From contig CAJUMJ010000012.1 of assembly GCA_910587095.1 (NCBI GenBank), positions 1 through 47,625 of the forward strand: DNA of 47,625 nucleotides. The letters are read 5' to 3'. Shown one piece after another: positions 17,659-25,335 of the stretch (the stretch's first letter is position 1; each line of letters opens with the position of its first letter). Both the position numbers and the translations under genes were made by a program. Under the pieces are notes generated by a model. That model saw only the letters and a program-made list of their open reading frames with translations. It had not been told where the DNA came from and did not search any database. This DNA is from an uncultured Lachnospiraceae bacterium. Its GTDB lineage: Bacteria; Bacillota; Clostridia; Lachnospirales; Lachnospiraceae.

Positions 17659-18954
17659 ATGAATTACGACAGATCGGAACAACTTTATGAGAAGGCGCGG
17701 AAGCTAATCCCCGGCGGGGTCAATTCCCCTGTGCGCGCGTTTCGCGCGGTGGGCAGGCATCCTTTTTTCGTGGAGAGGGCCAAGGGACCGTGGCTTTTTG
17801 ATGCGGACGGAAACAGGTTTCTGGACTATGTCTGTTCCTGGGGACCGGGGATTTTGGGCCATGCGCATCCGAAGGTGGTGGAGGCGGTACGGCGTGTGTG
17901 CGAGGGAGGGCTTACCTTCGGCGCGCCGACGGCGCGTGAAGTGGAGCTTGCGGAGCTGATAAACGCCTGCGTGCCTGACGTGGAGATGGTGCGGCTTGTC
18001 AGCTCCGGCACCGAGGCGGTGATGAGCGCCGTGCGTGTGGCAAGAGGGTTTACGGGCAGGGAGAAAATAATAAAATTCGCGGGCAATTACCACGGCCACT
18101 CGGACGGTCTGCTGGTGAAAGCCGGTTCCGGGCTGATGACCCAGTCCGTGCCGGACAGCGCCGGCGTCCCGGCAGGGTATGCCGGGAGCACATTGACGGC
18201 CGTCTACAATGACGAGGAATCCGTGCGCGCCCTGATGGAGGAAAATCACGGGCAGGTGGCGGCGGTTTTGGTGGAGCCGGTGGCGGCGAACATGGGAGTG
18301 GTGCCGCCCGTGGCGGGGTTTCTTGAGTTTTTGCGGCGAATCACGAAAGAGTACGGCGCTCTTCTTATTTTTGACGAGGTGATTACGGGGTTTCGCCTTT
18401 CGCTTGGCGGTGCATCGCAGTTCACGGGTGTGCACGCCGATCTGTACACTTTCGGAAAGATTGTGGGAGGCGGAATGCCCCTTGCGGCCTACGGGGGCGG
18501 GCGGGAGGTGATGTCCTGCGTGGCGCCGCTTGGCGCGGTTTACCAGGCGGGAACCTTGTCGGGAAATCCCGTGGCGGTGACGGCGGGTATCACGACGTTA
18601 AAAATATTGATGGACGATACGGGAATTTATGACCGGATTGACAAAAAAGCGAGGAGACTGGCGGAGGCTTTCGGCGATGCGGGTCTGACAGTGAACCGGG
18701 CAGGGTCGCTGCTGTCGGCGTTTTTTGTGACAGGCCAAAATGCGTCCGGACGAAAGGTAGAAAATTATGAGGACGCCTGCAGGTGTGACAGGGAGGCTTT
18801 CGCGGCATATTTTAATCATATGCTGGATCGGGGCATTTATGTGGCGCCGTCCCAGTTTGAGGCGATGTTTGTGTCGGACGCTCATTCCGATGAGCTGATT
18901 GAGACGACATGCGGGGCGATTGAGGCATGGATTGGAGGGAAAACAAATGGGTGA
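17659..18954 (+). CDS. hemL: Glutamate-1-semialdehyde 2,1-aminomutase
   Basis: Converts glutamate-1-semialdehyde to 5-aminolevulinate with pyridoxal phosphate. The 431-residue protein has full family length. The PLP lysine is Lys267 in TFGKIVGGGMPLAAYGG, preceded by LLIFDEVITGFR. Other landmarks are PGGVNSPVRAF near the start and LVSSGTEAVMSAVRVARG. GGGGAGG lies just before the start. A 93-bp gap from hemB with a possible promoter separates it from the overlapping hemA-hemB genes. The following 47-residue ORF starts inside its last codons. Confidence 0.95.
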   Translation: MNYDRSEQLYEKARKLIPGGVNSPVRAFRAVGRHPFFVERAKGPWLFDADGNRFLDYVCSWGPGILGHAHPKVVEAVRRVCEGGLTFGAPTAREVELAELINACVPDVEMVRLVSSGTEAVMSAVRVARGFTGREKIIKFAGNYHGHSDGLLVKAGSGLMTQSVPDSAGVPAGYAGSTLTAVYNDEESVRALMEENHGQVAAVLVEPVAANMGVVPPVAGFLEFLRRITKEYGALLIFDEVITGFRLSLGGASQFTGVHADLYTFGKIVGGGMPLAAYGGGREVMSCVAPLGAVYQAGTLSGNPVAVTAGITTLKILMDDTGIYDRIDKKARRLAEAFGDAGLTVNRAGSLLSAFFVTGQNASGRKVENYEDACRCDREAFAAYFNHMLDRGIYVAPSQFEAMFVSDAHSDELIETTCGAIEAWIGGKTNG

Positions 18955-19090
18955 AGTGGATGACGTGATTAAAATGTTGGACAGCCTGACGAAAGACGGC
19001 GTCGGCAGGATTAAAGTGGAGACTTCGGGGGAAGTGGCGCAGGGGGAGCGGAAAAAGGCGTACCTGGTAAGACATTTTTTAGGTGATTGA
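18947..19090 (+). CDS. 47-residue protein coupled to hemL
   Basis: A short ORF whose ATG lies within the last three codons of hemL (8-bp overlap), with a GGAGGG ribosome site at 18934-18939. The product starts MGEVDDVIKMLDSL, continues with a Gly-Val-Gly turn (KDGVGRIKVE) and ends KAYLVRHFLGD; it looks like one helix followed by short strands. It has no membrane segment or metal motif. I do not recognise the family. The tight coupling suggests a role tied to HemL or to tetrapyrrole control. The promoter of the chemoreceptor gene overlaps its stop codon. Confidence 0.6.
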   Translation: MGEVDDVIKMLDSLTKDGVGRIKVETSGEVAQGERKKAYLVRHFLGD

Positions 19091-19115
19091 AATAAAATAA
19101 GGACTATGCTACAAT
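19087..19115 (+). promoter_or_regulatory. Sigma-A promoter of the chemoreceptor gene
   Basis: TTGAAA (19087-19092) and TACAAT (19110-19115) are exactly 17 bp apart, and TG one base before the -10 makes it an extended -10. It overlaps the stop of the 47-residue ORF. Transcription would start near 19122, leaving a leader of about 130 nt before the chemoreceptor start. Confidence 0.65.
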
Positions 19116-19121
19116 TTATTC

Positions 19122-19250
19122 ATATTATTCCGGCTTTGCTTTATGGATGGATAAATGGAGCCTGTCGTGCCGACATAAGGAAAGCTGGCGTTTTAATATA
19201 TTATCAGTACTGCTTGGTACATACATAATCAAAGTAAAAGGAGAGAACAT
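19122..19250 (+). promoter_or_regulatory. Structured 5' leader of the chemoreceptor gene
   Basis: The leader can fold into a long outer stem (CGGCTTTGCTTTAT at 19131-19144 with ATAAGGAAAGCTGG at 19175-19188, with a few mismatches). An inner GTCG/CGAC hairpin lies at about 19164-19174. A second small hairpin GTAC/GTAC lies near 19206-19219, before the AAAGGAGAG ribosome site. The outer stem is followed by TTTTAATA, so it could also end transcription early. I compared it with the cyclic-di-GMP-I riboswitch, which often precedes chemoreceptors, and did not see its conserved bases. The class is unknown. Confidence 0.4.
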
Positions 19251-20900
19251 ATGCGCAGGAGTATCAAAATCATGGCTGGAATCCGGGTGGCGGCGGCCTT
19301 GCTGGCGGTAGTGCTGTTCAGTCTGCTGACCACCAAAAATATTTTCAATATGGAGGTTTCCGAGGCGGACAATATGGCTGTGAACGCTCTCTTACAGAGA
19401 GCGATGCAGGCGGAAACCGCTCATTACAAATGGTCTTCCAATTTGAGTAACGCACTCTACTCGGGGGAGGAATTTACGGGCAGCACGGACCCGACGGGAT
19501 GCGTGCTCGGACAGTGGCTCTACGGTGAGGCAGGGACGGAGGATAAGACGATTCTCGATCTGCGGACCCAGCTCGAGCCTTTGCACAAGGAGCTTCATGA
19601 GTCTGCCATCTACGTGCTTGATATGTATAAGGCGGATCCGGCACAGGCGCAGGCATATTACCGGGAGACGATTATGAGCAACCTGAGCGTTCTGGTCGGG
19701 CTTCTGGAGGAGGTTGTGGAGCGAGGCACACAGCTCAACGAGATCAGTGCACAGAACATGGAGAAAACGGTGTCCACCATGCACATAGTCACGGGCGCAG
19801 GGCTCTTTATAACACTCTTTTTCATGTTGAGCCTGGCGCTTTACATCGTGAAGAATGTGGTGAGGCCGATTCTGCTCATCACGGAGAAGACGAAGCCCTT
19901 GCAGGAGGGGCGCATGGACATAGAACTGACCTACCGTGCGAATAACGAGATCGGTGATCTGTCGAACACGCTGAGAAGCTCCATCGGACAGATCAGAGAA
20001 TATATAGAGGATATCAACCACATGATGAGCCAGCTTTCTGCCGGAAACTTCAATGTGGGAGCTTCCGTGCCCTTTATAGGCGATTTCCGTTCCATCTCGG
20101 ATTCCATAGACAGCTTTACGGATTCGCTCTCAAGCGCTATGGGCAGCATTCACAATGTGGAACAGAAGGTGCACGGCCATGCGAGAACGCTTTCGGACGG
20201 TTCACAGATGTTAGCCCAGGGAGCGACGGAGCAGGCGGCGGCTGTGGAAGAGCTTTCCGCTACCTTGGACGATCTGTCCAGAAGCGCCAACCAGAATATC
20301 CAGTCGGCTTCCGATATGCGGGATAACGCGCGTCTTACCGGAAACCAGGTTGACTTAAGCAGTCAGCAGATGGCTGATCTGGTCAGCGCCATGAGGGATA
20401 TCAGCGATACGTCGGAGCAGATTGAAAATATTATTTCCACGATAGAAAACATTGCGTTCCAGACCAATATATTGGCTTTGAACGCTGCGGTGGAGGCAAG
20501 CCGGGCGGGCGAGGCAGGAAAGGGCTTTGCGGTGGTGGCCGCGGAGGTGAGAAATCTTGCCGCACAGTCCGATCAGGCCGCGAAGGCGACGAAGGAACTG
20601 ATCGAAAATTCCGTACACGCGGCGGAGCGGGGAAACAAAATTGTGGAGGAGGTTTCCGGCACGCTGCAAAAGACTTTGGAGCTTGTGACCAAGTCGAATG
20701 GCGCCATAAACGAGATAACCGAGGCGGTGCAGACGGAAGCGTTCGCCATTTCGCAGGTGGCCGAGGGAATCGGGCAGATCGCAAATGTGGTGCAGACCAA
20801 CACGGCAAACAGCGAAGAGTCCGCGGCTGTCAGCGCGGAGCTGTTTGAGCAGGTTAATCTCCTGCAGCGTCAGACGAGAGGTTTCCAGCTTAAGCGCTGA
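19251..20900 (+). CDS. Methyl-accepting chemotaxis protein with extracytoplasmic CZB domain
   Basis: A 549-residue chemoreceptor. A membrane helix (about residues 8-28) is followed by an outside domain to about residue 180, a second helix (about 184-207), a HAMP domain (about 207-262) and the signalling coiled coil. The tip sequence is typical: AFQTNILALNAAVEASRAGE. The outside domain fits the chemoreceptor zinc-binding pattern: His58 and Trp61, Cys84 in CVLGQW, then His112 and His116 (HKELH), with spacings inside the published range. CZB domains are usually cytoplasmic, so the location is unusual. It should report to CheA/CheW. No C-terminal CheR-binding pentapeptide is present. No other chemotaxis gene lies in the window. 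Confidence 0.9.
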   Translation: MRRSIKIMAGIRVAAALLAVVLFSLLTTKNIFNMEVSEADNMAVNALLQRAMQAETAHYKWSSNLSNALYSGEEFTGSTDPTGCVLGQWLYGEAGTEDKTILDLRTQLEPLHKELHESAIYVLDMYKADPAQAQAYYRETIMSNLSVLVGLLEEVVERGTQLNEISAQNMEKTVSTMHIVTGAGLFITLFFMLSLALYIVKNVVRPILLITEKTKPLQEGRMDIELTYRANNEIGDLSNTLRSSIGQIREYIEDINHMMSQLSAGNFNVGASVPFIGDFRSISDSIDSFTDSLSSAMGSIHNVEQKVHGHARTLSDGSQMLAQGATEQAAAVEELSATLDDLSRSANQNIQSASDMRDNARLTGNQVDLSSQQMADLVSAMRDISDTSEQIENIISTIENIAFQTNILALNAAVEASRAGEAGKGFAVVAAEVRNLAAQSDQAAKATKELIENSVHAAERGNKIVEEVSGTLQKTLELVTKSNGAINEITEAVQTEAFAISQVAEGIGQIANVVQTNTANSEESAAVSAELFEQVNLLQRQTRGFQLKR

Positions 20901-20940
20901 GTCATAAATAGGAATGGCGGATGCAGAAAGGGAAAATAAA

Positions 20941-22320
20941 ATGGCAATAAAGGAAATACCTTACAAAATCTATCTGGAAGAGGGGGAGATGCCAAAACAG
21001 TGGTACAACGTCCGGGCCGACATGAAGAATAAGCCGGCGCCGCTTTTAAGTCCGGGCACCTTAAAGCCTATGACGTTTGAAGAGCTGCGGGGGGTGTTCT
21101 GCGACGAACTTGCAAAGCAGGAACTCAACGACACGGACGCCTATATCGATATTCCAAAGGAAATCCGGGATTTCTATAAGATGTACCGCCCGTCGCCTCT
21201 GGTGAGGGCATATTGTCTGGAAAAGAAGCTGGATACGCCGGCAAAAATTTATTATAAATTCGAGGGAAATAACACGAGCGGAAGCCACAAGCTCAATTCC
21301 GCCATCGCTCAGGCATATTACGCCAAGATGCAGGGCCTTAAGGGCGTTACGACGGAGACGGGAGCCGGACAGTGGGGCACGGCGCTCTCGATGGCATGTT
21401 CCTATTTCGGTCTGGACTGCCATGTATATATGGTGAAAGTTTCCTACGAGCAGAAGCCTTTCCGCCGGGAAGTGATGCGCACTTACGGCGCGCAGGTGAC
21501 GCCCTCCCCCTCGGACACAACCAATGTGGGACGCAAAATTCTCGAAGAGTTCCCGGGCACCGGGGGAAGCCTCGGCTGCGCCATCTCGGAGGCGGTGGAA
21601 GCGGCTACCAGCCGAGAAGGTTACCGTTATGTGCTGGGAAGCGTGCTGTCCCAGGTATTGCTGCATCAGTCCATCATAGGCGAGGAGACGAAAGCGGCGC
21701 TCAGGAAATACGACATCAGGCCGGACATGATTATCGGCTGTGCGGGCGGCGGTTCCAATTTGGGCGGCCTGATCTCGCCGTTTGTGGGAGAAAAGCTGCG
21801 GGGAGAAGCGGATTACCGGATCATAGCGGTGGAACCCGCCTCCTGTCCGAGTCTGACGAGAGGAAGATACGTGTATGATTTCTGCGACACCGGCAAGGTT
21901 TGTCCTCTGGCTAAGATGTACACGCTGGGGAGCGGCTTCATGCCGGCCCCGAACCATGCGGGCGGCCTTCGGTATCACGGCATGAGTTCCGTTGTGTCCC
22001 AGCTTTATGACGACGGTTTGATCGAGGCTACGAGCGTGGAGCAGACGGCGGTATTCAGGGCAGCGGAGGAATTTGCGAGAGTGGAAGGAATTCTGCCCGC
22101 GCCGGAGAGTGCGCATGCCATCAAGGTGGCCATTGACGAAGCTCTGAAATGCAAGGAGACGGGCGAGGAGAAGACCATTGTATTCGGTCTGACGGGAACC
22201 GGCTATTTCGATATGGTGGCTTACGGGAAGTTCCACGACGGCGAAATGTCCGATTATATTCCCTCGGATGAGGATCTGGAAAAGGGATTTGCGGGGCTTC
22301 CTTCCGTTTTGGAGAAATAA
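20941..22320 (+). CDS. TrpB2-type pyridoxal phosphate enzyme (tryptophan synthase beta-like)
   Basis: A 459-residue PLP enzyme of the TrpB2 class, which makes tryptophan from indole and serine or acts on a related substrate. The PLP lysine is Lys117 in NTSGSHKLNSA, the phosphate-binding loop is GCAGGGSNLGG, and there are LTGTGYFDM and EGILPAPESAHA near the end. It is longer than TrpB1 and has the N-terminal extension with PLVRAYCLEKKL seen in TrpB2. No trpA or other trp gene is adjacent, which also fits TrpB2. The ATG at 20941 has AAAGGGA upstream; an in-frame ATG at 20914 has no good ribosome site. A strong terminator follows. Confidence 0.9.
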   Translation: MAIKEIPYKIYLEEGEMPKQWYNVRADMKNKPAPLLSPGTLKPMTFEELRGVFCDELAKQELNDTDAYIDIPKEIRDFYKMYRPSPLVRAYCLEKKLDTPAKIYYKFEGNNTSGSHKLNSAIAQAYYAKMQGLKGVTTETGAGQWGTALSMACSYFGLDCHVYMVKVSYEQKPFRREVMRTYGAQVTPSPSDTTNVGRKILEEFPGTGGSLGCAISEAVEAATSREGYRYVLGSVLSQVLLHQSIIGEETKAALRKYDIRPDMIIGCAGGGSNLGGLISPFVGEKLRGEADYRIIAVEPASCPSLTRGRYVYDFCDTGKVCPLAKMYTLGSGFMPAPNHAGGLRYHGMSSVVSQLYDDGLIEATSVEQTAVFRAAEEFARVEGILPAPESAHAIKVAIDEALKCKETGEEKTIVFGLTGTGYFDMVAYGKFHDGEMSDYIPSDEDLEKGFAGLPSVLEK

Positions 22321-22351
22321 GAGAATATGCACGGCATATGTTGCCTGCCAG

Positions 22352-22383
22352 GGCGCGGAGAGCACACTGTCTCCGCGCCTTTT
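22352..22383 (+). terminator. Rho-independent terminator after the TrpB2 gene
   Basis: A perfect 10-bp GC-rich stem (GGCGCGGAGA with TCTCCGCGCC), an 8-base loop and TTTT, starting 32 bp after the stop codon. Confidence 0.9.
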
Positions 22384-22392
22384 GCGCGACTC

Positions 22393-22521
22393 AGCAGAGT
22401 CAGAAGCATCCCCCATCATGCTTCATGCTCGCATGAAAGCAAGGTGGGGGATGATTATGACGAGCAACGCGAACGAAAGATGCGAAGCATCTTGAGTCTG
22501 CTGAGGAAGCAGAGTCAGAAG
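22393..22521. repeat. Palindrome-rich repeat bounded by a 14-bp direct repeat
   Basis: AGCAGAGTCAGAAG occurs at 22393-22406 and again at 22508-22521. Between them is a long hairpin: CATCCCCCA (22407-22415) pairs with TGGGGGATG (22445-22453), with an inner TGCTTCATG/CATGAAAGCA stem. At the left edge GACTC-AGCA-GAGTC is itself a dyad. No gene is seen. The layout suggests a small intergenic repeat element of a second type, unrelated to the TGTACT hairpins. Confidence 0.5.
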
Positions 22522-22564
22522 GATTACGGAATATGCACCATGTTACCTTCTCACACTGAAAAAG

Positions 22565-22629
22565 TGACAAATGTCATCGGGGATTCGTTACAAAGGACAG
22601 GTGTTTCCGAATAAGGAACTATTTATAAT
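22565..22629 (+). promoter_or_regulatory. Promoter region of the sugar importer with a TGACA dyad
   Basis: A perfect TATAAT lies at 22624-22629, 34 bp before the binding-protein start. The -35 position (22601-22606) reads GTGTTT, a poor match. The dyad TGACA-AA-TGTCA (22565-22576) is centred about 65 bp before the predicted transcription start, where an activator often binds. The LuxR-type regulator encoded at 28723 is the natural candidate; this is inference. Confidence 0.45.
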
Positions 22630-22662
22630 GAAATCACAATAAAAAAAGGGAGGAAATGTAAC

Positions 22663-23724
22663 ATGAAGAAAAAAATCGTAAGCGCAGTTTTATGTTCGGC
22701 TATGCTGGCAACCGTGCTGGCGGGCTGTGGCGGCGGTGATGCGGCGCCTGCAGCTTCGGCACCTGCGGCGGAGGCGCCCGCAGCGGAGGAAGCTCCTGCA
22801 GAGGAAGCGGCACCTGCGGAGGAGGAAGCTCCTGCTGAGGAGGCGGCGGAGGCACCTGCAGCATCCGAGGGCGGCAGAACCATCGGTTATACTTGTATGG
22901 ATGGTACCAATCCGTTCTTCGTAGCTCTTGAGGGCGCGATCAGGGAAGTGGTAGAGTCTCACGGCGATACGCTTGTTTCCATGGATCCTGCCAACGATTC
23001 CAACACACAGATCGACCAGATTGAGGACATGATCTCCAGAGGCGTTGACGTGATGTTTGTCAATCCGGTAGATGCGGACGGTATCATTCCGGCGCTTGAC
23101 ATGTTAAAGGATGCGGACATTCCGATGTTCGGTTTCGATACCCAGGTTGGCGATATGAGTTACCTTGTTTCCTACGCAGGTTCCGACAACTATAACGCGG
23201 GTTATGTATGCGGTAAGGACCTGGCTGAGAAGTGCCCGGAGGGCGGCGATATCCTTGTTCTGGATTCCCCGACCATGCAGTCCGTGACAGACAGAACAGA
23301 CGGCTTCCTGGCAGCTCTGGAAGAGTCCGGTGTGACCTTTAATATTGCCGGCCAGCAGGATGCGCAGGGTAACCAGCAGGTAGGTAACGAGAAGGCGACA
23401 GACCTTCTGACGGCAAGCCCGGATGTGGTGGCGATCTTCGGCGGCAATGATCCCACGGCTCTCGGCGCATATGCGGCAGCGGACGCAGCGGGCGTAACCC
23501 CCATGATCTACGGCGTGGACGGTTCTCCTGACGTGAAGGCTCTGTTAAAGGATACCATCATGGAAGGTACGGGCGCTCAGTCCCCGATCTCCATCGGCAA
23601 GACCATTGCCGAGACTGCTTACAAGTGGTTGGACGGCGAGACAGTGGAAGAGTTTATTCCGATCGAGACATTCCTGATCACGGCGGACAATGTTGACGAG
23701 TTCGGAACAGACGGCTGGCAGTAA
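22663..23724 (+). CDS. Ribose/galactose-type ABC importer substrate-binding lipoprotein
   Basis: A periplasmic-binding-protein type 1 (peripBP_4-like) sugar binder of 353 residues. The lipobox is VLAGC with Cys22. Residues 23-68 are a very low-complexity linker of Ala, Glu and Pro, then the RbsB/MglB-like fold starts at TIGYTCMDGTNPFF. The ligand-site segments GFDTQVGDM and GGNDPTALGAYAAADAAG are seen. It is the first gene of an import operon with ATPase and permease. A shorter paralogue at 26466 shares GGNDPTALGA, YGIDGSPD-type and terminal GWQ motifs. The sugar is unknown. Confidence 0.93.
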   Translation: MKKKIVSAVLCSAMLATVLAGCGGGDAAPAASAPAAEAPAAEEAPAEEAAPAEEEAPAEEAAEAPAASEGGRTIGYTCMDGTNPFFVALEGAIREVVESHGDTLVSMDPANDSNTQIDQIEDMISRGVDVMFVNPVDADGIIPALDMLKDADIPMFGFDTQVGDMSYLVSYAGSDNYNAGYVCGKDLAEKCPEGGDILVLDSPTMQSVTDRTDGFLAALEESGVTFNIAGQQDAQGNQQVGNEKATDLLTASPDVVAIFGGNDPTALGAYAAADAAGVTPMIYGVDGSPDVKALLKDTIMEGTGAQSPISIGKTIAETAYKWLDGETVEEFIPIETFLITADNVDEFGTDGWQ

Positions 23725-23747
23725 ACGGATCGTCCTATAATAAATGG

Positions 23748-23800
23748 AAGGGCTTTGTTCTCAGTGCACGGGTGCGCTGGCGAGGGGCAAAGCCTTTCCC
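23748..23800 (+). terminator. Intra-operon hairpin after the binding-protein gene
   Basis: GGCTTTG (23751-23757) pairs with CAAAGCC (23788-23794) around an inner, smaller GTGCAC/GTGCGC-type hairpin, and TTT follows. Such a partial terminator or mRNA-stabilising stem commonly keeps binding protein levels above those of ATPase and permease. Confidence 0.5.
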
Positions 23801-23831
23801 CTTATGGGAAGGAAGCAGGAGGTGATTGGAG

Positions 23832-25316
23832 TTGGGTGAGAAGTATTTACTTGAAATGAAAGGGATCAGTAAATCATTTCCGGGCGTGAAGGCGCTGAGC
23901 AATGTAAATTTGCAGCTTCGGTCTGGAGAGGTTCATGCCCTTCTTGGAGAAAACGGTGCCGGCAAGTCCACCTTGATCAAGGTTCTTGGCGGAATCTATC
24001 ATGCCGAGGAGGGAGAAATCTGGATTGAGGGACAGAAGGTGAATATTGACGGCGTGGTATCTTCCAGAAACGCCGGGGTATCCATCGTGCACCAGGAGCT
24101 GGTACTTGTTCCCTACATGACGGTTGCCGAAAATATTTTTCTTGGCAGGGAAGCCGGCGGCCGGTTTAACATTAAGCGGGGACAGATGACGGAGGAGGCG
24201 CAGAAGCTTTTAGACACCTACGAGATGAATATCGATGCGGACACGTTGGTGGAAAAGCTGACGATTGCCCAAAGACAGATGGTGGAGATTGTGAAAGCGA
24301 TTTCCTTTAATTCACGGATATTGGTTATGGATGAGCCCACCTCTTCGATTTCGGATAAGGAGGTCGGATTTTTATTCGATACCATGAGAGCCTTGACGAA
24401 GAAGGGTGTCGGGATCATCTATATTTCTCATAAAATGAGTGAGCTGGAAGAGATCTGCGACCGCGTCACGGTTATGCGTGACGGGGAGAGCGTCGGCACG
24501 AGAGTCGTGAAGGAGACGAGCAAGGACGACCTGATTGCTCTGATGGTAGGTCGTGAGCTGACAAACTATTACACGAGAGATTTCCAGAAGCCTGGCGAGG
24601 TGATATTGAAGGGCGAGCATATTGCCGACGGAAAGATGGTGAAAGATGCCAGCTTTGAACTGCGAAAAGGTGAGATTATCGGTTTTGCGGGTCTGGTGGG
24701 AGCCGGACGCAGCGAGACTATGAAAGCGGTGTTTGGCCTGACGCACGATATGAAGGGCGAGGTTTATGTGGAGGGGAAGCAGGTACATATCAAATCCCCG
24801 ATAGATGCCTTGAAATACGGTATCGCCCTTGTGCCTGAGAGCCGGAAGGAGGAAGGGCTCTACCTGGTACAGGACGTGCAGTTTAATTCCACGATAGAGG
24901 TTTTGGGGGAGTTTATCAAAAACTTCCGGGTGGATTCCAAAAAGGAAGAAGAAATTACCCAAAAATATATTGACATGATGGCGACCAAGACACCAAGCCA
25001 GCAGCAGATTATCGGTAATCTGTCCGGCGGAAACCAGCAGAAGGTGATGATCGGACGGTGGCTTGCGACGGATCCGAAGATTCTGATTCTGGATGAGCCG
25101 ACCCGCGGCGTCGACGTGGGCGCAAAAGCGGAGATCTACGCGATCATGAACGAACTGGTGAAGAAAGGTATGTCGATCATTATGATATCCTCGGAGATGC
25201 CTGAGATCATCAATATGAGTGACCGCGTATATGTGATGAATGACGGTCGTGTGACAGGATGCCTCAACCACGAGGACGTAACACAGGAAAAAATCATGCA
25301 GTTAGCGGCAAAGTAA
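23832..25316 (+). CDS. Sugar ABC transporter ATPase, RbsA/MglA type
   Basis: A 494-residue protein with two ATPase domains that powers monosaccharide import. The first domain has Walker A GENGAGKST and Walker B ILVMDEPTSS, with a weak signature LTIAQRQ. The second has a degenerate Walker A (GLVGAGRSE), a full signature LSGGNQQKV and Walker B ILILDEPTRG. This pairing is usual for the CUT2 family. I chose the TTG at 23832 because AGGAGGTG ends 7 bp before it; a TTG at 23826 would be too close to that site. The permease gene follows after 19 bp. Confidence 0.93.
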   Translation: MGEKYLLEMKGISKSFPGVKALSNVNLQLRSGEVHALLGENGAGKSTLIKVLGGIYHAEEGEIWIEGQKVNIDGVVSSRNAGVSIVHQELVLVPYMTVAENIFLGREAGGRFNIKRGQMTEEAQKLLDTYEMNIDADTLVEKLTIAQRQMVEIVKAISFNSRILVMDEPTSSISDKEVGFLFDTMRALTKKGVGIIYISHKMSELEEICDRVTVMRDGESVGTRVVKETSKDDLIALMVGRELTNYYTRDFQKPGEVILKGEHIADGKMVKDASFELRKGEIIGFAGLVGAGRSETMKAVFGLTHDMKGEVYVEGKQVHIKSPIDALKYGIALVPESRKEEGLYLVQDVQFNSTIEVLGEFIKNFRVDSKKEEEITQKYIDMMATKTPSQQQIIGNLSGGNQQKVMIGRWLATDPKILILDEPTRGVDVGAKAEIYAIMNELVKKGMSIIMISSEMPEIINMSDRVYVMNDGRVTGCLNHEDVTQEKIMQLAAK

Positions 25317-25335
25317 GTGAGGAGGAGGTATCAAC

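Noticed and set aside
19122..19250. Cyclic-di-GMP riboswitch before the chemoreceptor
   Set aside because: The conserved GEMM-I bases and receptor stems were not found, so only an unassigned structured leader is reported.
23748..23800. A full terminator separating the binding protein from the ATPase
   Set aside because: The stem is short with only three T after it, and the genes form a standard operon, so it was taken as partial attenuation.
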